The notes under the pieces: model-generated
Database searches by the model: none
Seen by the model: only the letters and a program-made list of their open reading frames with translations
What the model was told of the DNA's origin: nothing
Made by a program: the position numbers and the translations under genes
From: Chloranthus sessilifolius
Taxonomy: Eukaryota; Streptophyta; Magnoliopsida; Chloranthales; Chloranthaceae
DNA length: 64,000 nt
NCBI GenBank assembly: GCA_021018995.1
Contig: CM037587.1
Span: forward strand, 87,293,251-87,357,250
Direction: 5' to 3'
Shown here: positions 1 through 11,277 of the stretch, in pieces
Numbering within the stretch: the stretch's first letter is position 1
Layout of the letters: every line of letters begins with the position of its first letter

Positions 1-918
1 ATATCAGACATGCCTCCTCTACTATTGCAACATTTGGATTTTTAAGTGAGTCCATCAATCTATCAAACGTTGTGGTTAAATTGTCCATCTTTCTTTCCAA
101 CTCATTTACCTCATAAATCTTCCCTTTCGTGGGTTGCTGATTGTTCAACCTAGCAGGATTTTCAATATCTCTTGACAGAGATTCCTGTTGAGTTGAGTTT
201 TCACCAATTACTTCAAATAAGTCCCAAACCTCCTCAACTGTTTTTTGCAAGTAAATGCCTCCACAGGAGGCATCCACCATATTTTTACCTTTTTGATCAA
301 TTCCTTGATAGAAGCTTTGAACCAGCTGCCATCTGGGAATTTGATGATGAGGACATTGCCTTAAAAGTTCCTTAAATCGTTCCCATGCTTCATGGAAAGT
401 TTCAGTTGAGTTTTGTGAGAAAGAAATGATACTTTGTCTAAATTGGCTTGTTTTAGTCATGGGGAAATATTTGGCTAAAAATTGACACTGTAAATCATTC
501 TAAGAAGTGATACAATTTGGTGCTAACATAGATAACCATGCTCTAGCTTTATCCTTTAATGAAAAAGGAAAGAGCCTAAGCTTGGTTGCTTCTGGACCAA
601 GTCCAGCTATGTTGAATGTGGTGCAAAGAGCCAAGAATCCACATGTTTGTATGGATCTTCCTTACTCAACCCATGGAAGGAAGGAAGCATTTGGATAATC
701 GATGATTTGATCTCATAATTTCCTTCAACAGTAGGAAATTGAATGCAAAAGGGAGAATTATAAGCACCAGGTGCAAAGTAATCCCTCAAAAGTCGAGGTT
801 CTTCACCCATAGTAGCAGAATTCTGTGTTGTTTGTTTGGTTCGTAGTAGCCTTTCAACTTCTAAATTCAGTGGGACAATCTCAGGGCTGAGAGTCCTCCT
901 ACCAAACATACAACTCAA
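1..918 (-). pseudogene. gag remnant of the Athila-like element
   Basis: The minus-strand reading frame opens at 918 and stays open to 607. It contains the block RLLRDYFAPGAYNSPF followed by EIKSSIIQMLPSFHGL and EDPYKHVD, typical of the N-terminal region of plant Athila/Tat-type Gag proteins. Further left, in shifted frames, recognisable Gag pieces follow: a WERFKELLRQCPHH-like block near 340-410 and a VDASCGG-like block near 260-290. At least two frame changes and several stops separate these pieces, so the gene is broken. The C-terminal end and all of pol are beyond the window. Gag would form the virus-like particle in the cytoplasm. Confidence 0.75.
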
Positions 919-1094
919 AACAAAAAAATCTGATTATTCATAACAAACCTTCAGAATTTCTTTTTAAGTAGTTTCCCTTCTTCAAAAATTGGACATGAAT
1001 AACTGCACACGTATAACAATAGAATAGTTTAGTAATGATATAAAAAAAAAAAAAAAAAAAGTAAAAACTTAGGTCTACCTATTTTAGAATAAAT

Positions 1095-1112
1095 TCCCCA
1101 GCAACGGCGCCA
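1095..1112 (-). other. Primer binding site, tRNA-Asp type
   Basis: The plus strand reads tccccagcaacggcgcca. This equals the 3' end of plant tRNA-Asp(GTC), tccccggcaacggcgcca, except for one base (1100). On the element's minus strand it is the complementary primer site TGGCGCCGTTGC. It lies 6 bases from the LTR edge at 1119, the usual spacing. Confidence 0.85.
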
Positions 1113-1118
1113 AAAACT

Positions 1119-2978
1119 TGTTGTTGCTTCTTAGTGTGCTTGATTTATGTGTGTTTTGAAAACAGGTTTGCAACTGCTAAATTATACTGAATCTAGAATA
1201 TTAAAAAGAGTAAAGAAATATCAACACAGGTAGAAGTGAATTAGCCTGCAAGATCAGGGCCAATTGTAGCAAGTTTTAAATGTAAGTGAGTGAAAGATCG
1301 TCCACAGAGAATTTGTCTAAAATGCAAGATAAACCTCCAGATCTGAGCTACCAAATCTGGCCTCTTATCCTATCTAGAAAGCACATAAGATGGGAGGTTG
1401 AATTTGTCACATTAACTAAATGATAAAAGTAAAAGTTAAACTAAATGATCCAGATCCGAGTTGGGGGAACGTTTGAGGTAAACTTATAAAAAATGGAGAA
1501 GTAATATCTAACTTTGATTTGGTCCTTGTAATCTAATGAGAATGACTGCAGCTCAACTGAGAGATGATCCAATCTTCATCTGGCTACAAGCGCAGATGTA
1601 AGAGAAATAAATCTAATTTAAGGATTAGGTTTAAGCTTATGGCTATGGTCTGTCCACTTTAATGGCCACAAACCATCCAATAGTCTTTAATCCAAAGCCT
1701 TAGTTTATAACAAGAAGCATCACTACAAATGCCGTGAGAGATTAGGTTACCAACACTAATTCTCACAAGATTAATGAATCAAGGGAAATTGCATGAAAAA
1801 TAGTAAATCTAAAGGAGTCTAATGCAATAAGGAGATCAGAGGGAACCCTTAACATGAGTCCAATTGAGAATATACGGTTTACAGCAACCTTTTCAAATCC
1901 ACCATTATAATTACAGAGCACAGCTTAAACAACTCTCAGATTTGTAGTCTTGAATACAACTCTCTTTGAATTACGAAATATCTCACCCTCAATTGCAAGT
2001 CAAAGTGAAGCTATTACGGATTTCGCATAAACTATCCGGTTTGGAAATGGGGAATAGGAATGAAACTCAACTGGATGCCCAAATTGGGCAAATGGTTCGC
2101 CTATTTATAGTTTTCCCCCAAGTCATTTCGAGATGTGTATCAACCAATCAGAGGTGCTCAGATCTATATTGACCAATGGTGGTCGAGCACGAGGATCCAG
2201 ATCTGTTCTAGCCAATCAGAATTCCTCGATCTGGTTCAGCCAATTAGGTGAAAAAGGCATCAATTCTGTTATGCATTTTGCAAATCTGTTAGAGTTTCTA
2301 GAAGTTCCCGCCAAGTTATTTCATCTCTAGGTGCTCACGTGGGGTGGAATATGCCTTCGCTTCATGATTAGAATCCTCTAGAACGTCCCTAGGTTTTTAA
2401 ATACATTGGGACGCGTGAAACAGATTACTGAATTGCCCTTGCAAAAACTGAGAACCTCCAGAATACCTTTTCGCAAAGTTTAGGGGGCTTTTCGCAAGGT
2501 GTTGTAACCTGAAGCACTTTTCGCAAGGTTCTGGTTCTGTTCGAATTGAGTTTTCTCCTTTTCGAAAAGGTAAATCATCTCTTCGAAGAGTTCAGATGCT
2601 CTTCGAAAGCTTAAGCCTGGAGTTTTTGTTCTTTTCACAGAGTTTTAGGTTCTTTGCGAACAGTTCAGGTTCTTTGCGAAAAGTACTCTGTAGTGCATTT
2701 TCCTGTTCGAATTGCTCCCTACTTCTTCTCTGGGTTGAGACCAGGTCTTTGCCTCTTCGATTCAGACCTTCCAGCAGTTAGTGAGGTTGTTTCTTCTCTT
2801 TCTTTCTTTGGATTGACATGGGTTGTCATCTTTTTGGCACTTTTACGCTGCTTTTATGGTTAAGCCTGTCTTTATTGTTAGCTGCAACACAAGCACTTAA
2901 AACACTTATTTAGTTCTCTCAAAGGTCTATCAAGACTCAAGTTAAGGGGTAAAAATTGGTATTTTTCAGTTCTCAACA
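1119..2978 (-). repeat. 5' LTR of the Athila-like element
   Basis: The block is about 1860 bases and is bounded by TGTTG...CAACA on either strand (plus strand starts tgttgttgc, ends ctcaaca). The primer site is next to its left edge and interrupted Tekay integrase is next to its right edge. The right edge could be 2975 or 2978; 2978 is chosen because it gives TG/CA ends and leaves caacc as the target duplication. Positions 2465-2760 are rich in ttcgcaa and ttcgaa motifs, including the palindromes ccttttcgaaaagg and ctcttcgaagag. No gene is seen inside. Confidence 0.7.
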
Positions 2979-5404
2979 CAACCCATATAGTGTTGTGCCT
3001 CTTCGCTGTACGAGGCAACCCCACTATGAAATCCATGGAGATCGATTCCCATTTCCATTCCGATATGGGTAGAGGCTGCAATAACCCAGCAGGATGTCTA
3101 TGGTCTACCTTCACCTGCTGACATGTCAAATATTTTGACACGTACTCGGCTACATCCCGTTTCAGGCCTCTCCACCAATAGCTTTTTCTCATTTCTTGAT
3201 ATATCTTGGTGTTACTAGGATGTATCGCATATCTAGACTTATGTGCCTCATCTAAAATAGTCCTCCCTAGATCGGCATCGCTCGAGATACAAAGGCGTCC
3301 CCTGAACATCAAGGAACCATCCCCCCTTATAGAGAAATCCGGTCTAGTACCTTCGATCACTTCTCGTTGAGTCTTGACTAACTCGGAGTCTCTCATCTGC
3401 AACTCGTATATGTGTTTGAAAATTGTCGGCCTCACTGAAATATTGGCCAACAGAGCACCTGAAGCTTGTACTTCAATTTTTGCATCATACAATGACAGGT
3501 CTTCAAACAATTTCCACCTGTACATTCTCATCACCAGACTAGCTAACTGAGCTGAACCCTTCCGACTCAAAGCATCAGCAACAACATTAGCTTGCCTGGG
3601 TGATATTGAATGGAGCAGTCATAGTCTTTGAGAAACTCCATCCACCTTCATTGCCTCATGCTTAGCTCCTTCTGTGTGAACAGATATCTCAGGCTTTTAT
3701 GGTCAGTGAAGATCTCAAAAGCCTCCCCATATAAATAGTGTCTCCAAATCTTTAATGCGAATATGACCGCCTCCAGTTCAAGGTCATGTGTCGGGTAATT
3801 CTTTTCATGGTCTTTCAGTTGTCTCGACTGATAAGTAATTACTTTCTTGTATTGGTTGAGCACACAGCCTAAACCGCTATGAGAAGCGTCACTATAAACT
3901 GCAAAACCTCCACTGCCCATAGGAATTGCAAGTACGGGAGCTGAAGTGAGCCACTTCTTAAGTTCATGGAAGCTTTTCTCACACGCTTCGGTCCACTCAA
4001 ATCTCACATCCTTTCTTGTGAGCCTTGTTAGCGGTCCCGATACCCATGAAAATCCCTCCACAAATCGCCTGTAATACCCAGCTAGACCAAGGAAACTGTG
4101 TATATTCATCACCGTCTTTGGTTGCTCCCATTACACTACGACCTCGATCTTAGCTGGATCCACCGTGGCACCTTCCTTTGAGACGACATGGCCCAAAAAG
4201 CTGACTCTTTCTAACCAAAACTCGCACTTACTGAGCTTGGCGTACAGTGGGTGTTCACGCAAGGTTTGTAGAGCGATCCTTAAATGTTCTTCATGTTCTT
4301 TCTTCGACTTTGAGTATATTAGGATATCGTCGACGAAGACTACAATGCAAGATTCCAGGTGTGGTTTAAACACCCGATTCATCATATCCATAAACGATGT
4401 CGACGCATTTGTCAGTCCAAACGGCATCACTAAAAACTCGCAGTGTCCGTATCTCGTCCTAAAAGCAGCCTTTTGAATGTCCTTCGCCTTGACCCTGAGT
4501 TGATGATATCCAGATCGCAGATCGATCTTAGAAAAATATTTTGCCCCTTATAGCTGGTCAAACAAATCATAGATTCTTGGCAACGAATATTTGTTCTTTA
4601 TGGTGAGTTTGTTTAACTGTCGATAGTCGATGCATAGTCTCATCGACCCATCCTTCTTTTTAACGAACAAGATCGGCGCACCCCAAGGAGATACACTCGG
4701 TCTTACAAACCCCCTTGTCTAAAAGTTCTTGCAGTTGTTCTTTCAATTCTTTCAACTCGGCCGGAGCCATTCTATACGGTGCTTTAGAAATCAGCTCTGT
4801 TCCAGGTGCCAAGTCGATAGCAAATTCCACCTCTCTATCCGGAGGTAGTCCTGGCAATTCTACTGGAAAAACGTCTTCGAACTCGCATATCTCTGCGATC
4901 TTTGAAAGAACGTTCTTCTCTTCTGTGTAATCTTTTAAAAAGGCCAAGTACCCCTTGCATCCTTTTCTGATCAAACGCTCGGCTTTAATGGAGGACACAG
5001 CGGCAGAAACTTTGTCCTCACACCTATGAATCGGAATGATCTTCTCGTGTTCGGCCTAAAGATGACCACCTTGTTCTTATAATCGATCATTGCATAATGT
5101 TGTGACAACCAGTCCATGCCAAGGATTACATCGAAGCCTTGCATCTCCAATAGGACTAAATTTGCTGACAGTTCAAAGACATCTCCATCTTTGATGGCTA
5201 TTACCACCGACTTATAGATTAAATTCGTGTCAACCAATTTTTCTGTCGGAATAGACACTGTCAAAACAAAATCCAAAATCCCTGGTTTAATCTTCATCTT
5301 CTTTACAAATCGAGGAGTGACGAAGGAATGAGTAGACCCTGGGTCAATCAACACTCTGGCCACGTACACTGCATCGCTCCCCCTCCCATACACTTGTAAA
5401 GTAC
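2979..5404 (-). pseudogene. pol of Tekay copy A (protease, RT, RNase H, start of integrase)
   Basis: The order on the minus strand is as follows. Protease (about 5404-4970) has LIDPGSTHSFV and the family motif LGMDWLSQH. Reverse transcriptase (about 4900-4130) has [22 protein letters not shown], [14 protein letters not shown] and [12 protein letters not shown] motifs. RNase H (about 4110-3600) has [28 protein letters not shown] and [10 protein letters not shown]. Integrase starts with a HHCC zinc region (about 3250-3110, ending CQQVKVDHRH) and the first catalytic Asp in SMDFIVGLP. It is cut at 2978 by the Athila-like insertion, so the rest of integrase and the chromodomain are off-window. Lesions include a frame change near 4990, a Gln-to-stop near 4550 (QL*GAKYF) and a stop before WEQPKT near 4135. 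Pol would act in cytoplasmic particles and then integrate DNA in the nucleus. Confidence 0.88.
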
Positions 5405-5573
5405 CTATAACGCATACTCATCTCAGTATTCTACCCGTACCGTGTATTAAAGCATGACATCAATTAGATCAACTAGTCCTACAATTTTAATCTACATAGA
5501 TGAACCTTCTCTATTTTAAAAAAAAATTCAACTCATTTGACACCATGCATAATTAATCCAAACAAAGTCACAC
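5405..5573 (-). other. Candidate spliceosomal intron between gag and pol, copy A
   Basis: Gag runs into CAAG at 5577-5574 and the next bases are GTGTGA (5573 leftwards). The protease frame is restored after GTTATAG (ends 5405). The segment is 169 bases and A/T-rich. Removing it joins CAA-G|GT-ACT, giving Gln-Gly-Thr-Leu-Gln-Val-Tyr and continuous Gag-protease. Left in place, Gag ends after a short tail (TLFGLIMHGVK) at a stop inside the segment. Because 169 is not a multiple of 3, unspliced RNA also puts pol in another frame. That it is spliced is an inference. Confidence 0.65.
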
Positions 5574-6799
5574 CTTGTATGATATCATTGGAGTTCGGAG
5601 CGTCCTGAGCCGTAACTGCATAGGCCCTTCCTTGTACGATTGATTTCTTTGCTTGAATCAGTCTTGGTGCAGAAACCGAAGCTGTTCTTCCCTTAACCAT
5701 CTCTGGACAATCTCTGATAATGTGGCCTATTCTCCCACATTTGTAGCAACCCTGCATTGCTCGTCTACAATCAACTATTCTGTGAGACTTGTCACACTTG
5801 GCACAAGTCTCCCTAGGTGTAGAAGAAGCTGCACGTGAGAAGCCTTGAGTAGCTGACACTCCTGTGGTGACAGTAGGGCTCTTATACTGGATCAGTCTCG
5901 CCAATGTGGACATGGGTGGCCTAAAAAAATTTGTGTACGTAATTTGTCTAGGGAGTGGGACTGGTGTTGTAAATCTAAGCTTTTTATTCCCCAAGTCATA
6001 GTCACCCGCCCTCCCTTGGAAAGTTCTTCCTCCATCCTACTGATCCCTTCGTTTGTATATGTTGTATATATCTCTTTTGACCACTATAGCTTTCCCCATC
6101 ACATCCGCATAGCTCTCAAGTTTAAAAATTGACACTCGCTCACGGACGTTCGGCCTTAAACCTTCCCCAAATTTGGTTGCCGTCATATTTTCTGTGGATA
6201 CTAACTCTGGTGCGAATCATGACAAGCGTGTAAACTCCACTCCATATTCTGGCACAAACATACTTCCTTGTTGTAGATTTGCAAAGTCTCTTCTCGTTTG
6301 CACTCTTACCAATTTGGGGAAATACTCCCGGTTGAACTCTCTAACAAAATCCCTCGAGCTGGAAAGAAGCCCAGCCTACCTTCTCGCTCTCTATACTCTG
6401 TAACCTATCCAGAAGCTTTTCCATCTGGTTCAACCATTTTTCAGCTTCTAACGGATTTGTCTGGCCGTAGAAGCTAGGAGGTCTCAATCTCCTAAAATCG
6501 ACGAATGATGAGGGCAACAGCGCTGGAGGAGGTGGTGGTGGTGGCTGATGACTACTGACATTGTTAGCCGCCAATAGCGCCGTTTGCTCAGCCAATATCA
6601 CAGTCTGCAGCATCTGTTGTGCCATAGCAGCGGCCATCGCCTCCATGACTAACGCGATACGGTCAGTCGTCTCACCCCTCCGATCATCCCCATCATGAGG
6701 ATTTCCCTGGTCTCTACTAGTCCCTGCTTGAAACTCATCATCACCTCTAGGATTCCCGCTCTGGCTATATCTAGGTCGACCTCTTCTCCCAGAAGACAT
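5574..6799 (-). pseudogene. gag of Tekay copy A
   Basis: The start at 6799 (MSSGRRGRPRYSQ) is 90 bases downstream of the primer site on the minus strand. The N-terminal part holds a proline run and RRLRPPSFYGQTNPLEAEKWLNQ-type capsid sequence (about 6520-6410). The C-terminal part holds two zinc knuckles, CAKCDKSHRIVDC and CYKCGRIGHIIRDC (about 5810-5690), then IVQGRAYAVTAQ. Compared with B and C, roughly 80-90 bases coding for the DADPWWKSVLRRREV to FNREYFP region are deleted near 6352, which shifts the frame. The product would coat the RNA and assemble particles; this copy cannot make it. Confidence 0.85.
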
Positions 6800-6888
6800 T
6801 ACGCTCTACACATGAAACCAAAGTTTCATTAGTAGAAGATCCCTTCACTCGAACAAGATCCTAGACTTGTCAGAAACTCTAAAGAAAT

Positions 6889-6901
6889 GGCTTTGATACC
6901 A
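6889..6901 (-). other. Primer binding site of copy A (tRNA-iMet type)
   Basis: The plus strand reads ggctttgatacca, close to the 3' end of initiator tRNA-Met (gctctgatacca). It is two bases from the LTR1 edge at 6904. Confidence 0.8.
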
Positions 6902-6903
6902 AC

Positions 6904-9397
6904 TGTGACAGCCCAGATTTCGGCACCCCGAAACCTGTGCCATCAGAACAACCCTCAAGGTCGTGCCCCATATAATATGCGAAAACTTGATACATCCCCA
7001 TATAAGTACATGAAATGTAGAGAAAAGCTGCTATAGAACTAACTATCCAATTCTACAACATATCACCAAAATATTTAATCCAAAAGATCATTCTAATCCC
7101 ACATAAGCATATTGGCAAAAGAACCATCAGTGCCGTAACTACAGTCACTCTAGAGAATTCGACAAAAGAATATTATATGTACCATTATCCATACAAAAAT
7201 CCAATGGTTGGACATACCAAGCCAAAAATATCTCTCCAAAAGAAACAAGTCAAAGCGCACAGAGGGTCTTCTAAAAGAACATCTCAGGAGAGCGCTCAGA
7301 CTCCTCCCCTGGAATATAATCTGGATCCTCAAGGTCAACCTCGCCAGAAGCAGCTCCTGGCTCCGCACCTGTGACATATAGTCAAAGGGTGAGCTACATC
7401 CTAGCTCAATAAGGACAATATCTGAGCAAATACATGTTGCTTACTCACATACATTTCATGACATAAATAAAGCATGTGACAAATAAAGCATGAACTCATC
7501 AATGTAGTTTAATTAGAATGCAGTTTGAGATACAATAAAATAAACAGCATGCTGTTGTTACTCTACTCATTACATCTGATATTCACTATTTCTCATAATT
7601 GAAACAAGGCTGGACTCTTGACTTCAATCATTTAACTTAAATAATCCCCGAGCAATATGGCATCGAGCCCCGATGGAATACCCTCCATCGTTGTCTAATT
7701 AGACTATTTTTCATGTAATCCGACCCATGTCCCTTTCTCATAGGTGACGGGCGTAAAGCGACTATACATCCCTGGGATGTCTACTGGTGTACGGATTGGC
7801 CACAGTACCGGTCACGAATATCCTGCCGAGTTAGTCACGGGTATACCACCGCATCGGTTGGGTATTCTACAAACCTTAAAACAATTGTGCAATACTTATA
7901 GTTGTTCACCATGTGAATGTGCTAAATACATCATAACTCTCAGCCTGTTCAATCTCATTCATAATCCTCTATTTCGTGGATCTTTTCATCCACCGTACAT
8001 CCCTGGGATGTCACACACTCTGATGCATCTTTTAGATGCCCATAGCACACATGCATCCCTGGGATGGTCGAACTCTTTACTCAATTGTTTCCTCACACGC
8101 TATTTCATACTACCACTACTTTAACACTTTTCATCATAATATCATTAAAAAAAACACATGTTTTGATTTCAATTTAGCGTTAAAGAGACATGCATGCATA
8201 TACTATCATAACATACATGTTCTGGTACTTAAGGGTACAAGTTCAAATATCCCCCTACCTCATACGCAAGCAAAATCTGAGGATCTTTCAATCCTAGCTA
8301 GAGCTTAACCATCTTTTGACTCGACATGAACTAGGCCTGGCCAAACACATACGACACATCATTACATGTGCATAAACACTAGGCTAGAAGCCTAATCCCA
8401 TAAATTTGGCAGTTTGAAAGAAAACCCCACAAAAGTCTTAAATTTCCCAAATCGATCGAATAATTAAGAATCGTTCGAACGATTTTCTAAATTGATCAAA
8501 CGATTCTTAAATTATTCAAACGAATCCCCCAGAACTCTAGCTCCTCCAAGCAAAATCGATCGAACGATTCCAAACTCGTCCGAACAGTTTTTAAAATCGA
8601 TCGAACAATTCTAAATTTGTTCAAACGGTTTTCAAAATTGATCAAACAAATTATATTTCGTTCGAACGATTTTCAAAATCGATCGAATGAATTTTATTTC
8701 ATTCGAACGATTTTCTCATAAAACCCCTTCTTACTCTATCTCCTTTGGCCGAATTCGTTCGAACGAACACTAATTCCATTCGAACGATTTTGTCCTTTCT
8801 CAGCATTGGATCGAGTTCATTACCCTTTAAACTCATCTTATCCACCTCATGTCCTTTGTCATTCATTTCTCATATCTAATGCTATTAGATTTTACACTTA
8901 ACAACCAAAATAAATATAAAGGATCAAGCTTACCTTCAATCGGTTGGATCCTTTGATCCCAAGCTCCTTGTCTCAACAAGGGTTCACCACCCCATATCTT
9001 CAAACCCTTCCCGATACGAAGGATTCAAATCCGTAAACTCTTCGATCTCCACTCAATCATGCGCATTCAATACGCAAACCCTTAACTCTCTCAAACTAAT
9101 AACTCTCCTCTCACCCACTCTTCCTAACTTTCCTCAACAACCTAAGACAAGGAGAAATAACTTCCCCTTTCTCTTTAAAGCCCCTCTTTACTTAAGTGTG
9201 AAACACATATATCTAACTAGTTATATGTGATTCATAAATTAATCCTTATTACCCTACTCCCTTCCTCAAACATAATCTATGCAATCTATCTAATTAACCT
9301 AAGTCAGTCGGGTCAATATTGGCCAGATCAACAAACGACCCTTTAGGTCCGCCTCCCGAGGTGCATTATTTGAGAGTGAAATTTCCGGGACGTTACA
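6904..9397 (-). repeat. LTR1, shared by copies A and B
   Basis: The 2494-base LTR has TG/CA ends: the plus strand begins tgtgacagccc and ends gggacgttaca. The primer site of copy A is on its left and the polypurine tract of copy B on its right. Inside are palindromes acatccctgggatgt at 7766-7780 and 7997-8011, a third copy at 8053-8067, and the TTCGAA palindrome belt at 8451-8791. A possible TATA region (tatatatc/tatatgtg) lies near 9205-9230, about 180 bases from the LTR 5' end. Small open frames here (such as 7744-8124) are not kept as protein between LTR families and are left out. Confidence 0.9.
8451..8791. repeat. TTCGAA palindrome belt in LTR1
   Basis: About ten imperfect copies of motifs such as atcgttcgaacgat and ttcgttcgaacgaa occur, each its own reverse complement, 25-40 bases apart. 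Variants are mostly CG changed to TG or CA. The belt is 0.6-0.95 kb from the LTR 5' end. Confidence 0.85.
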
Positions 9398-9410
9398 TTC
9401 TCCCCACCTT
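9398..9410 (-). other. Polypurine tract of copy B
   Basis: The plus strand ttctccccacctt is all-purine but one on the element strand (aaggtggggagaa). It touches the LTR1 edge, so LTR1 is the 3' LTR of copy B. Confidence 0.85.
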
Positions 9411-9960
9411 GGGAATTTTCGTTCCCAAAAATTTTACCCAATCTTCATGCGACCTATTGAATCATCTATAACCAGCCATACTTGTCCAATGGCAAGCAAT
9501 AAGTTAGTAGGGCACAAAACAACATAGGGGATACCCAATGTTGGGACCTGCACAATACATGACACACATTTACAACCTGTAAAAGTTTCAACCACACAAC
9601 CAGCCAACAGTTTAAGGCATGGTGCACGGCCCACAAAACAGCATGGCATAACCACCACGCATAAAATCACGTAGAATTCAACAAAATTAATCCTAATACC
9701 TGCACAACACCTATTACTCACAGAATCATATAGTTAAACTATCATAACGAAAGTGCATAGCTAACTAGATGGAAGCAAGAAACACCACAAATTTAATTAC
9801 AAAACATGTGGCAGCCATGCCACAATTGTCCATAAGGGCACCAATCCTTAGTATCTGTTTTAAGGGTTTACAATTTCTCAAAAGTAGCATGAAGCATTCA
9901 AAAATTTACGTTGCACGTATCCCTTAACATGCATAGCCATCATGACGCAGCATCGCTGGG
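9411..9960 (-). other. 3' untranslated spacer of copy B
   Basis: No convincing gene is present. A 95-codon open frame at 9434-9721 has a near-identical partner in copy C, but the whole DNA stretch is near-identical (about 3 differences in the first 410 bases by eye), so this need not mean coding. It is Cys-rich with no recognised domain. Copy C has the same spacer at 19732-20259. Confidence 0.6.
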
Positions 9961-11277
9961 CTAATCATCTCCATCACCGGGCTGTTCACTGTCATCACCA
10001 CGACTACCCGCACCCGAGCTCGACGAGCCTGGAAACCAAGCCTGTGTTGCCGCCATGCGCTGAAGATAGTCGTCGGGATACATGAAACGCATCTCTTCAG
10101 CGTGCAATGCATCGTAGTAATCAAGTCGACGGTTGAGCAGGTGGTTGTTCTCTACCATTTGACACGTATTCACTTCCAATAGGGCATAAAGATCTGCGAC
10201 AGTAGGTGTAGGAATGTCCTCATGTGGTGGTGGTACGTGAGTCTGAGCATGGCGTCCAATCGATTGCTGCGATGGAATCATAGCGACAAGATCATCACGT
10301 GGTTCTAGCTGGTCTGGAGCATGTGGTTCTAGCTGTGGTGGTTCATTGACTTGTGGCTTTTTGGTCAGCTTCATATAGCTTCTATTCCAATCAACCATGG
10401 TGTATTGTCGGACATTACCCGTCAGTTTAAATTCATTTTTGTAGAGGGTGTACGTGTCGTCACCCGCGTAGTCCTCGACCATTAAGGAAATGAGTCAGGC
10501 ATACGGCATGTCCTCAACAGATTTCTTAACATCTTCCAACATCTTTTAACGAGCATATTTTATCCCTTCTAGGACCATTTGGGGTGCGTTAAACCATCGG
10601 CCATTAAAGGCCACAAAAAGTGCCATTTGGACCTCACCCACCCTTTCAGTTCGATGGCGTAAAGGGTATAGATTGCAGTGGATTATGGAATCGAGCATCC
10701 AAATCTCGCGAAGTAAATCAACACGTTTAATCAAGCGACCTGAACCTGTTCGACCATGTGTCATTTTAGCAGCAACGTATTTGTGATCCAACCTGGCCGG
10801 GAAAGGTTCATCGAGGGCAATGTCCTCGTGTTTATAAGTATGGAAACATTCTAACGCATTGGCCACGTCATCGAAAGTGAACGTATACGGCCAATAATCA
10901 ATCTTGATCTTTAGGATGGTCGGGTCCTTAATCAGTTCCATGTTCTGATAGAACAGTCAGACTATCCGAGGGTAAAAGTTGTCCTTGCATGGGCGATGGA
11001 TTCCAGTCAAACCCGTGGTCGAAATGTAGTCAAAAGCCCACCTCGTCTCATCGCGTTTGGCGAAAGTTTTCAGATCGATGATCAACTCGGGTTCAAAGTC
11101 TTTGTCATACCACCATTCATTTGGTCGTTCCCGTGGTAGTGTTGGAGGTGGTGATTATGGAGGTGGTGCGGACGAAGAACCCGTAGGTGGTTTCTCCGGT
11201 GGTTGGTGTGAAGAGGAACCCGAAGTGGGTTTCTTCGGTGCCGCACTCGCCGTGGCTTAGCGAGTCTTGGGTGGCAT
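9961..11277 (-). pseudogene. Accessory ORF of copy B, plant transposon-protein-like
   Basis: The ORF lies between integrase and the 3' LTR on the same strand as pol. The likely start is the ATG at 11277 (MPPKTR). A low-complexity N-terminus rich in Ser/Pro is followed by a globular part with FEPELIIDLKTFAK, TRWAFDYIS and GLTGIHRPCKDNF. Then comes the open stretch 10941-10546 with DDVANALECFHTY, WMLDSIIHCNLYPLR and GRWFNAPQMVLEGI. The last part (10482-9961) has a basic linker, LLEVNTCQMVENNHLLNRRL and an acidic tail ending GDGDD. The pattern resembles the plant Transposase_32-type 'putative plant transposon protein' family; I infer this from memory of its architecture. Stops at codon 7, after the Pro run, before LFYQNMEL and at two later places break it. 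No function is known to me. Confidence 0.6.

Larger units (their letters stand above)
1..2978 (-). mobile_element. Athila-like Ty3/gypsy retrotransposon, 5' part only
   Basis: Read on the minus strand, this holds a 5' LTR (1119-2978), a tRNA-Asp primer site (1095-1112) and the start of gag (918 down to the window edge). The rest of the element lies to the left of the window. It sits inside Tekay copy A: the integrase sequence resumes at 2979 with caacccatatag. In copies B and C that string is preceded by other integrase sequence, not by an LTR. The target duplication is probably caacc (2979-2983), but its partner is outside the window. The tRNA-Asp primer site is a hallmark of the Athila lineage; the clade call is otherwise from gag resemblance. 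Confidence 0.8.

Noticed and set aside
7744..8124. Open frame of 126 codons in LTR1, with partners in LTR2 and LTR3
   Set aside because: It runs against the element's transcription. In the related LTRs D and I the homologous DNA is open in a different frame, so the DNA is conserved and not the protein.
8451..8791. Palindrome belt as a CRISPR-like array
   Set aside because: Repeats are short, diverged and irregularly spaced, with no unique spacers or cas genes, in a plant retrotransposon.
8451..8791. Heat-shock elements in the ttcgaa motifs
   Set aside because: Heat-shock sites need GAA and TTC units in 5-base phase; here TTC and GAA touch directly without the two-base gap.
9434..9721. 95-codon Cys-rich open frame conserved in B and C as an envelope-like gene
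   Set aside because: The non-coding bases around it are equally conserved and there is no signal peptide plus membrane anchor pattern typical of env, so coding is unsupported.
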